Positions 1 through 5,129 of a stretch of DNA of 6,441 nucleotides are shown here, in pieces. The position numbers were made by a program, and so were the translations under genes. The notes beneath the pieces were generated by a model that worked only from the letters and a program-made list of their open reading frames with translations, was not told the DNA's origin and did no database searches. Positions within the stretch are counted from its first letter, which is position 1, and the number at the start of each line of letters is the position of its first letter. This DNA comes from JAWVZU01 sp033722075. Its GTDB lineage: Bacteria > Pseudomonadota > Gammaproteobacteria > Xanthomonadales > SZUA-38. Location of the stretch: assembly GCA_033722075.1 (NCBI GenBank), contig JAWVZU010000226.1, positions 1-6,441 of the forward strand, read 5' to 3'.

Positions 1-295
1 AGACGCCCAGCGACTCGATGTCGCCGGCGAGACAGGCCGCCAGCGATCGGTGCTCGTGAGCGCCAAGATCACGGTAGATCACTTGCCGCCCCTCCGCCTC
101 CCGGGCCGCCCGGAAGTGCCGCATCGCGGCCAGAAACTGGACGATCCGCGCCTTGTGGGACCAGACGTGGGTGGCTTCGTCGGAGACCTCGGCCATCCAC
201 AGGGCAGACCGGTCGTCACAGGCCGCTACCAGCGGCGATTCGGGGTCCAGCTGATCACCGAGGACGACGATCAGGCGTTCGATTGCTCTAGTCAT
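1..295 (-). CDS. Cryptochrome/photolyase-related protein (DPRP/FeS-BCP family), N-terminal fragment
   Basis: Partial gene: the ATG at 295 opens 98 codons that run off the left edge, about a fifth of a family usually near 500 residues. What is seen: a beta-strand leading into LGDQL (residues 12-16), then WMAEV (33-37), DEATHVWSHK (39-48) and an AMRHF stretch (58-62). These are the hallmarks of the N-terminal Rossmann-like domain of deoxyribodipyrimidine photolyase-related proteins. Family knowledge: these bind FAD, a ribolumazine-type antenna and a [4Fe-4S] cluster, and characterised members repair (6-4) photoproducts or act as photoreceptors. The cluster cysteines and FAD site lie outside the window, so activity cannot be judged. 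The start has only a weak upstream G-rich stretch. It lies 61 bp downstream of nfuA with no terminator between, so co-transcription is likely. Family call fairly sure; exact function open. Confidence 0.85.
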   Translation of the reverse strand, partial: MTRAIERLIVVLGDQLDPESPLVAACDDRSALWMAEVSDEATHVWSHKARIVQFLAAMRHFRAAREAEGRQVIYRDLGAHEHRSLAACLAGDIESLGV

Positions 296-356
296 GCCCC
301 GAGCTTGCGCCGCGGTGCATGAAGGTGAGGTCACATGGAAGGAATTTAACGCGACG

Positions 357-938
357 TCATGAGAAGTAGGGATTCTCCCCGGTCGAGTGGTCGGTGACGT
401 CCCGAACACCGGCGATTTCCGGCAACTGCGCTTTCAGCGTCTTCTCTACGCCTTCCTTGAGCGTCACGTTGACCATCCCGCAGCCATGGCAACCACCGCC
501 GAATTCAAGCACCACGTAGCCGTCCGCATCCACCTCGACCAGCGAGACCCGCCCGCCATGGGCCGCGACCGCCGGATTGATCTCGGAATCGAGCAGATAC
601 TGAACGCGCTCGGCCAGCGGCGAGTCGTCATCCGGTGTGGAACCCTTGATATTCGGTGCCCGGACGACCAGTTGCCCGCCGGTCCGGTCGGTGACGAACT
701 CGATCTCCGCCTCCTCGAGGTAGGGGGCGGATGCCCCGTCTACGTACAGGTCGAAACCCTCGCAGGACTGCACCTGGTCGGACGCTGCCGAGTCCTCGGG
801 CTCGCAGAAACTCAACTCGCATTCGGCCTGGGGCGTACCGGGCGCGCTCACCGCAAGGCGCAGTCCGAGTCCAGGAATGTCCTGGCCGTCGATGAGCTTC
901 TTGAAGTACTCCTGCGCAGAGGCGTGGATTTCGATCAT
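357..938 (-). CDS. nfuA: Fe-S biogenesis protein NfuA
   Basis: Iron-sulphur cluster carrier that receives [4Fe-4S] clusters from the assembly machinery and hands them to apo-proteins in the cytosol, notably under oxidative stress or iron starvation. The 193-residue length matches E. coli NfuA (191). Residues about 1-95 form the degenerate A-type (IscA-like) domain, with the family signature PGTPQAECELSFC (residues 33-45) and APYLEEAEIEFVTD (71-84). Residues about 105-190 form the Nfu domain with HGGRVSLVEV (127-136) and FGGGCHGCGMVNVTLKEG (146-163). C150 and C153 are the cluster-binding CxxC pair. The ATG at 936-938 overlaps the stop of the upstream esterase (ATGA), with a weak GGA a few bases before it, suggesting translational coupling. 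The photolyase-family gene follows after 61 bp. Call is close to certain. Confidence 0.97.
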   Translation of the reverse strand: MIEIHASAQEYFKKLIDGQDIPGLGLRLAVSAPGTPQAECELSFCEPEDSAASDQVQSCEGFDLYVDGASAPYLEEAEIEFVTDRTGGQLVVRAPNIKGSTPDDDSPLAERVQYLLDSEINPAVAAHGGRVSLVEVDADGYVVLEFGGGCHGCGMVNVTLKEGVEKTLKAQLPEIAGVRDVTDHSTGENPYFS

Positions 939-1978
939 GCTGGATCCGTTGTTTTGACCGGAGCGATCGCACGGTACAGATAGGGCAGTGAGACGTCGAG
1001 GCGCCAGTCGATTCCCGAATGCGATCCCTTGAACTCCTCGTAGTGGTGGTCGATACCGTGTTGTTCAAGGGTTCTGGCCAGAAGGCGCATGCCGAAATGG
1101 ATCGCATATTGATCCTGCGACCCGCAATCCAGGTAGATCGCACGCAGCCCGCGCAGTGCATCCACGCGGTCGGCGACCCGGCGAATCGGATCGTGTGCCA
1201 GCCAGCGGGCCCAGCGGTGCGGGTCCAACTCCAGGGTTTCCAGGTCGAAGGGCAGCCGCAGTTCCTTGATCGGCTGCGGGTCGTAGGTGGCCGCAAGGCA
1301 GATGTTCATGAGCGTATGGAAGTCGCTTCCTCGAGGATTCGTGGTACTCCAGAAGTCCTTCAGGAAGGCGTTCAGGTCGCCGCCGTGGCGAGCCAGAACT
1401 CCGGCGGCCTCCGCAAACCCGTTGCGCAGGACGACCTCGAAGTGACAGTCGCCGGACTGATCGCCGACGGCCGCCCAGTACTCCGGGAAATCCATCCCGA
1501 AGCGGATCGCGCCAAAACCGCCGGAAGACTTGCCGACCACGGCGCGGCGCTCGCGGGAACCACCGATCCGGAAGGCGGCCTCCACCGCAGGAATCAGCTC
1601 CCGGTGAATGTAGCTCGCGTAGGCGCCGACCGCCTCGGAATCGACATACTGGTTGCCGCCGAGACTGGTGAAGCAGTCCGGCGCCACGATCGCGACCGGT
1701 CCGAGTTTCCGCTCGGCCCTGAGACGATCGGCGCGTTCCCCGATGTTCTCGACAAATCCCCGCCAGTTGCTTGCTGTTCGGCCACTATTGGTGTAGGCCG
1801 CCAGGTACCAGATCACCGGGATCCGGGGGCCGTCCGGGTCATAGTCGGGAGGGAGATAGACATTGACGATCCGCTCGGTTGGATCGGACCAGGGATTGTC
1901 TCGCAGCACCTCGGAGGTGTGCTCGAAGGGCACGAAGCGCCCGCGCGGCCAGTCAGGAAGGGTACGGATCGGTTTCAT
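935..1978 (-). CDS. Alpha/beta-hydrolase, putative esterase (esterase D/PF00756 type)
   Basis: Predicted cytosolic serine hydrolase of 347 residues; substrate unknown. Seen in the sequence: an N-terminal strand region RIVNVYLPPDYDP (residues 36-48) and PVIWYLAAY (54-62), typical of the putative-esterase family; the nucleophile elbow G149-K-S-S-G153 with S151 as probable nucleophile; CGSQDQY (285-291) with D289, or less likely D284, as the acid; and GSHSGIDWR (318-326) with H320 as catalytic histidine. No signal peptide is visible. The open frame continues far upstream, but that extension runs antisense through phhB, so the ATG at 1978 is chosen. No Shine-Dalgarno precedes it. Its stop overlaps the nfuA start by 4 bp, so it heads a probable esterase-nfuA(-photolyase) operon. 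Hydrolase fold and triad are well supported. Any link to Fe-S metabolism is only inferred from position. Confidence 0.9.
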   Translation of the reverse strand: MKPIRTLPDWPRGRFVPFEHTSEVLRDNPWSDPTERIVNVYLPPDYDPDGPRIPVIWYLAAYTNSGRTASNWRGFVENIGERADRLRAERKLGPVAIVAPDCFTSLGGNQYVDSEAVGAYASYIHRELIPAVEAAFRIGGSRERRAVVGKSSGGFGAIRFGMDFPEYWAAVGDQSGDCHFEVVLRNGFAEAAGVLARHGGDLNAFLKDFWSTTNPRGSDFHTLMNICLAATYDPQPIKELRLPFDLETLELDPHRWARWLAHDPIRRVADRVDALRGLRAIYLDCGSQDQYAIHFGMRLLARTLEQHGIDHHYEEFKGSHSGIDWRLDVSLPYLYRAIAPVKTTDPA

Positions 1979-1985
1979 GGCCGCG

Positions 1986-1991
1986 AGTATA
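1986..1991 (-). promoter_or_regulatory. Possible -10 box for the esterase operon, close to the ATG
   Basis: On the minus strand TATACT (5 of 6 to TATAAT) ends 7 nt before the esterase ATG. If used, transcription would begin at or next to the start codon, giving a leaderless or nearly leaderless message. This agrees with the missing Shine-Dalgarno. No convincing -35 hexamer lies 16-18 bp upstream (the bases there read about CCAACC), so the call is weak. Confidence 0.3.
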
Positions 1992-2010
1992 GCGTTTCCC
2001 CGGGTGGAGG

Positions 2011-2039
2011 TTGGGTGGCCCCGGTCGCCGCGGTACAAT
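2011..2039 (+). promoter_or_regulatory. Candidate sigma-70 promoter for phhB
   Basis: TTGGGT (2011-2016) and TACAAT (2034-2039) are separated by exactly 17 bp. The -10 matches the consensus at 5 of 6 positions; the -35 matches only in its first three bases. The implied start near 2046 would leave a leader of about 20 nt before the phhB ATG at 2066. That leader contains GGA motifs at 2056-2058 and 2060-2062 which can serve as the ribosome binding site. Position and spacing fit well; no experimental support. Confidence 0.5.
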
Positions 2040-2065
2040 GAACGGCTTTGAAACTGGACGGAACC

Positions 2066-2401
2066 ATGACCGAACTGACCGAAAAAAGCTGCAAGCCATG
2101 TGAAGGCGGCGTACGCCCGTTGTCGCGCGATGAAGCCGAGGCGATGCTGGCCCAGGTCGACGGCTGGACACTGAATGACGACGCCACGGTGATCACCAAG
2201 GACTTCAAGTTCAAGGGCTTCTACAAGACGATGGCCTTCGTCAATGCCATGGCCTGGATTGCCAACCGGGAAAACCACCATCCGGACTTCGAGGTCGGGT
2301 ACGGACATTGCCTGGTGAACTTCAGCACCCATGCCATCGACGGCCTGTCCGAAAACGACTTCATTTGTGCCGCCAAGGTCAACGCCCTTCTGGAGGACTA
2401 G
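2066..2401 (+). CDS. phhB: Pterin-4a-carbinolamine dehydratase
   Basis: Dehydrates 4a-hydroxytetrahydrobiopterin to quinonoid dihydropterin, recycling the pterin cofactor of aromatic amino acid hydroxylases in the cytosol. The 111-residue length is usual for bacterial PCD/DCoH proteins. Active-site signature seen: ENHHPDFEVGYGHCLVNF (residues 69-86) with H71, H72 and P73, then H89 in STHAID. The 17-residue spacing from the second to the third histidine matches the His62/His79 spacing of mammalian DCoH. A TTG start 18 bp upstream (2048) is in frame, but the ATG at 2066 has GGA motifs at good spacing and gives the typical MTELTEK start. No phenylalanine hydroxylase (phhA) is in the window, so whether it serves a hydroxylase or one of the other roles proposed for standalone PCDs cannot be told. 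Its 3' end overlaps the next gene. Confidence 0.96.
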   Translation: MTELTEKSCKPCEGGVRPLSRDEAEAMLAQVDGWTLNDDATVITKDFKFKGFYKTMAFVNAMAWIANRENHHPDFEVGYGHCLVNFSTHAIDGLSENDFICAAKVNALLED

Positions 2402-3824
2402 GGCTAGCCTCACCTGGGTCGCGATCGCCGGGCTGGCGATCGCCGCCTACTATCTTTTCTCCGCGTGGGCGATGAATGCCCACCTTGCCCGCGCATCTGC
2501 GGCGCAGCTGCAGCGGCTGGAAAGCGGGTGGACCTGGAACTTCGATACGTCCGCCGACCTGGTAGGCGGGTCCGGCCGGGCACTCTCGACCCGGTTTGGA
2601 AACGGCACCGTCTCCGGTGAGCGCGCCCAGCGCGACGGCTTTCTTTCGCTGAATTTTCGCGCCCGGCGGCTCGATGCCCAGCTGTTTACCCGTCTCGAAC
2701 TGAGAATCCGGGTGGATCACCCGGACCAGGTGCGCCTGTTTCATCGCCCGGTCCCGGGTGGACGAATACTGGTCGCTCCGCCCATTCCCCTGGAAAGCGG
2801 CTGGCAACGCGTACAGGTCGACCTGAGCCGCCTGGCCTGGTTCGATTTCGAACAGCCCGGGGAAGCTGCCAGCTGGGGTGGGACGGCCGGCACCGTGGCC
2901 GATCTGCGAGTGCATCCCCTCACCTTACCGGGCGCCTTTGAGATCGACTACCTGGTTCTGGCGCCGGCCCAGCCATTGACAGATGAGCTGCCCATCCTGT
3001 CGCTGGAAACGGCACACGAGAAGCTCGCAACACCGTCACCGGCCTTGCCCCGGACCGCGATCGTCCAGGTCGATGTGCTGGACCAGCGACCCGCTCTGCT
3101 CATGAGCTGGATGAGGGAAGCGGAAGCGGTCCGGCCGGCCTGGGTCTGGCAACCTGCATCCAGCTGGTGGAAGCCCCCCTACTGGTGCTGGCCGATACTT
3201 GCCGGATCGGCGGCTATCCTCGCGCTGGGGACGCGAAAGCTGCGCAGGACCGGATGGCTGCTCGCCCTGCTTGGATCTGCGGCCTGGTTGCTGGCTGTCC
3301 CGCCCAGGGCAGATGCCCTGGCCCCTCCTGCGCTCGCCCTGATCCTGACGGTGTTCGCGCTCGTGCGCACTGAGCGACCCCGGTTACGCTGGACGGCAAC
3401 GACCGGGTGGAAGACGGCGTCGGTCTGGATGGCGACGCTCGGCCTGCCGGTCCTGGCCTGGGCCTTGCTGGACGAGGCCACCGAATTCGAAGGGATACCG
3501 TTCCGTCTTCTGCTCTATGCGCCCTGGGCCGCCCTGCAGCAGGCCGTTCTGCAGGGCCTGCTGATCCCGGCCGTCGGCGGACACCGGTCGGTCCGTGGCC
3601 ACGCCATCGGTGCGGCCCTGTTCGGGCTGCTGCATTTCCCGAACTTCACCCTGATGACCATCACGCTGGGGCTGGCCGGGCTGACCGGCAGCCTGTACCG
3701 GCGCTTCGGCGCGCTCCCGCCGCTGATCGCGCTGCACGCCGTGCTGGGCACACTCTATCTTGAACTTCTCCCTCGGGACTGGATCTGGTCCGGTGCAGTG
3801 GGCCTGCGGTTCTTTGGGAACTAG
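2367..3824 (+). CDS. Membrane protein: anchored beta-sandwich ectodomain fused to degenerate CPBP (CAAX-protease-like) domain
   Basis: Numbering from the GTG at 2367 (485 residues). A basic N-terminus precedes a membrane segment (about 15-35). Residues about 53-200 look like a galactose-binding-type beta-sandwich: strand-like alternation, VQVDLSRLAW (149-158) and an end motif DLRVHP...FEIDYLVL (179-198), probably outside the cytoplasm. After a linker come about seven hydrophobic segments (from 271 on) with a CPBP-like core. Motif 2 is intact as FGLLH (419-423). Motif 1, normally EExxxR, reads QQAVLQ (391-396). Motif 3 keeps H457 in LHAVLG but lacks the usual Asn/Asp four residues on. Proteolysis is therefore doubtful; a binding or scaffold role is possible but unproven. 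The start is uncertain: ATG 2331 overlaps phhB by 71 bp, GTG 2367 by 35 bp, and ATG 2472 would remove the anchor. Probably co-transcribed with phhB. Confidence 0.8.
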   Translation: MPPRSTPFWRTRASLTWVAIAGLAIAAYYLFSAWAMNAHLARASAAQLQRLESGWTWNFDTSADLVGGSGRALSTRFGNGTVSGERAQRDGFLSLNFRARRLDAQLFTRLELRIRVDHPDQVRLFHRPVPGGRILVAPPIPLESGWQRVQVDLSRLAWFDFEQPGEAASWGGTAGTVADLRVHPLTLPGAFEIDYLVLAPAQPLTDELPILSLETAHEKLATPSPALPRTAIVQVDVLDQRPALLMSWMREAEAVRPAWVWQPASSWWKPPYWCWPILAGSAAILALGTRKLRRTGWLLALLGSAAWLLAVPPRADALAPPALALILTVFALVRTERPRLRWTATTGWKTASVWMATLGLPVLAWALLDEATEFEGIPFRLLLYAPWAALQQAVLQGLLIPAVGGHRSVRGHAIGAALFGLLHFPNFTLMTITLGLAGLTGSLYRRFGALPPLIALHAVLGTLYLELLPRDWIWSGAVGLRFFGN

Positions 3825-3829
3825 CCCGG

Positions 3830-4744
3830 CTAACGCCGGATCAGACGGTCGAGGCAGTCACGCAGCTCATCCGGGAGCTCACTGCTGGCCGTCAGGGCGT
3901 AGTCGCTGGCCGGGAGCTCCAGGCCGAACATCGAGCAATGGAGGAACAGTCGCCTGAGCCCTGCCGGGGGCTTATGGTCGCCATACTTGTCGTCACCGGC
4001 GATCGGATGCCCGATATGACGGGCATGCACCCGGATCTGGTGGGTCCGGCCGGTCTCGATCTCGGCCTCGACGAGCGTCCACCCGGGGAGCCGCTCGATG
4101 GGTTTGAAATGGGTAACCGCCCGCTTTCCTTCCGGGTGCACCTCCACTAGGCGCTCGCCGCCCCGCTCGACACCGCGCTTCAGGGGCACATCGACGGTGA
4201 CCGGCTCTTCGGCCAGATCCCCTTCCAGCAGGCACAGGTAGCGCTTGTCGACCGCCCTGGCCTTGAGAGCCTCCTGCGCCTCGAGAAGCGTCTCCCGGCT
4301 GCGCGCAATGATCAGGCAGCCGCTGGTTTCGCGGTCCAGGCGATGGACGAGCTCCAGAAAACCATCCGGTCGGGCCGCCCGAAGCACATCGATCAGGCCC
4401 CAGGGCAGACCACTGCCCGCATGCACGGCCATCCCGGCCGGCTTGTCCACGGCCAGATAGCGTTCGTCTTCATGCAGGATGCGGCCCAGGATCTCCGATT
4501 GCTGATCCGGGCTGAACTTCACCTCGGTCTTTTCCGCCGTCTTAACCGGCGGAATGCGCACGTCATCCCCGGTAGCCAGTTTCTGCATCGGCTTGCAGCG
4601 TCCGCCGTTGACCCTGACCTGCCCTTTGCGGATCAGCCGATAGACCAGACTGCGGGGCGCACCCTTGAGCTCACCCAGCAGGAAATTGTCGAGGCGCTGC
4701 CCTTCCCGCTCCCGCGAGACCTTGACGTGCCGGACCTTGCTCAT
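3830..4744 (-). CDS. rluC: 23S rRNA pseudouridine(955/2504/2580) synthase RluC
   Basis: Isomerises three uridines of 23S rRNA near the peptidyl-transferase centre to pseudouridine. The 304 residues compare with 319 in E. coli. An S4 RNA-binding domain (about residues 15-65, with QRLDNFL and RKGQVRVNG) leads into the RluA-type catalytic domain: AVDKPAGMAVHAGSG (98-112), the active-site motif HRLDRETSG (134-142) with catalytic D137, ARAVDKRYL (162-170), GRTHQIRVH (232-240) and GHPIAGDDKYG (245-255). The S4 domain separates it from TruC, and the N-terminal sequence resembles RluC more than RluD, though sequence comparison would settle this. The ATG at 4742-4744 overlaps the hslR stop (ATGA), with a strong Shine-Dalgarno inside hslR. 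It ends 5 bp from the convergent membrane-protein gene. Confidence 0.94.
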   Translation of the reverse strand: MSKVRHVKVSREREGQRLDNFLLGELKGAPRSLVYRLIRKGQVRVNGGRCKPMQKLATGDDVRIPPVKTAEKTEVKFSPDQQSEILGRILHEDERYLAVDKPAGMAVHAGSGLPWGLIDVLRAARPDGFLELVHRLDRETSGCLIIARSRETLLEAQEALKARAVDKRYLCLLEGDLAEEPVTVDVPLKRGVERGGERLVEVHPEGKRAVTHFKPIERLPGWTLVEAEIETGRTHQIRVHARHIGHPIAGDDKYGDHKPPAGLRRLFLHCSMFGLELPASDYALTASSELPDELRDCLDRLIRR

Positions 4745-5127
4745 GCCGATTCGCCTCCGCGCTTGAGACGGGTCAGTTCGCGCCGATCCCGTTTCGATGG
4801 ACGGCCGTCCGCTTCCCGTCGCAGGCGCTTTTCGCGGCGCTCCCGGGCGGCCTCTTCACGGCGCTCGATACTCTCCGGTGTCTCGCTGTAGAGTTTCTGC
4901 GCCTCGCTCGCGGGGCCTCGCCGTTCCGCCAGGCCCGCGACCTCGACCCGCCAGTGAATCTCGCCACGTGAGATCTCCAGGAGATCGCCAACGCGCACAG
5001 CCCGCGCCGGCTTGACGCGGGTCTCGTTGACGTGCACGCGGCCGCCCTCGACGGCGGCGCGGGCCAGGTTACGGGTCTTGAAGAAACGCGCGGCCCACAG
5101 CCACTTGTCGAGGCGTACGGATTCCAA
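4741..5127 (-). CDS. hslR: Ribosome-associated heat shock protein Hsp15 (S4 domain)
   Basis: Hsp15 binds free 50S subunits that still carry a nascent chain with tRNA after stalled or broken translation, and helps recycle them. The 128-residue product has the S4 domain at residues 1-65: VRLDKWLWAARFFKTRNLA (4-22), then EGGRVHVN (27-34) and VKPARAVRVGDLL (38-50). These are followed by the family signature RRGPASEAQKLYSETPES (69-86) and a very basic tail (88-124) rich in Arg and Lys, typical for rRNA contact. E. coli Hsp15 is 133 residues. The frame stays open upstream with no ATG, but that part runs antisense-like through htpG. The TTG at 5125-5127, 2 bp after the htpG stop, gives the expected N-terminus. 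Ends in an ATGA overlap with rluC. Product sure; start codon moderately sure. Confidence 0.92.
   Translation of the reverse strand: MESVRLDKWLWAARFFKTRNLARAAVEGGRVHVNETRVKPARAVRVGDLLEISRGEIHWRVEVAGLAERRGPASEAQKLYSETPESIERREEAARERREKRLRREADGRPSKRDRRELTRLKRGGESA
4754..4758 (-). promoter_or_regulatory. Ribosome binding site of rluC inside hslR
   Basis: The minus strand reads GGAGG here, 9 nt before the rluC ATG at 4744. It is the best Shine-Dalgarno in the window, sits inside the last codons of hslR, and fixes the rluC start. It suggests rluC can be loaded directly as well as by coupling to hslR. Confidence 0.75.
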
Positions 5128-5129
5128 GA

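Noticed and set aside
288..320. Ten-codon minus-strand frame (ATG at 320) ending just inside the photolyase gene, a possible leader peptide
   Set aside because: No Shine-Dalgarno, no attenuator-like structure and no biased codon content; likely chance.
50..322. Plus-strand open frame of 90 codons
   Set aside because: It is antisense to the recognisable photolyase-family N-terminus and its product is a Pro/Arg/Gly-rich string without family features.
296..356. Separate promoter or terminator between nfuA and the photolyase gene
   Set aside because: A TTAAAT on the minus strand (344-349) has no matching -35, and no stem-loop with T run is present.
1019..2041. Plus-strand open frame of 340 codons opposite the esterase
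   Set aside because: Long stop-free antisense frames are common in GC-rich genes; the minus strand has an intact catalytic triad and the antisense product has no recognisable domain.
1979..2413. Upstream extension of the esterase reading frame by 145 codons
   Set aside because: It runs antisense through phhB and the intergenic promoter region; the family N-terminus fits the ATG at 1978.
2421..2443. Two GCGATCGC palindromes 15 nt apart (the HIP1 octamer of cyanobacteria), with another at 963-970
   Set aside because: They fall in Ala-Ile-Ala codons of a membrane segment, are too few to count as a genomic repeat, and nothing else suggests a cyanobacterium.
3826..3839. Short GC hairpin as an intrinsic terminator
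   Set aside because: Only 5 bp of stem and no following T-tract on either strand; noted as a finding but not called a terminator.
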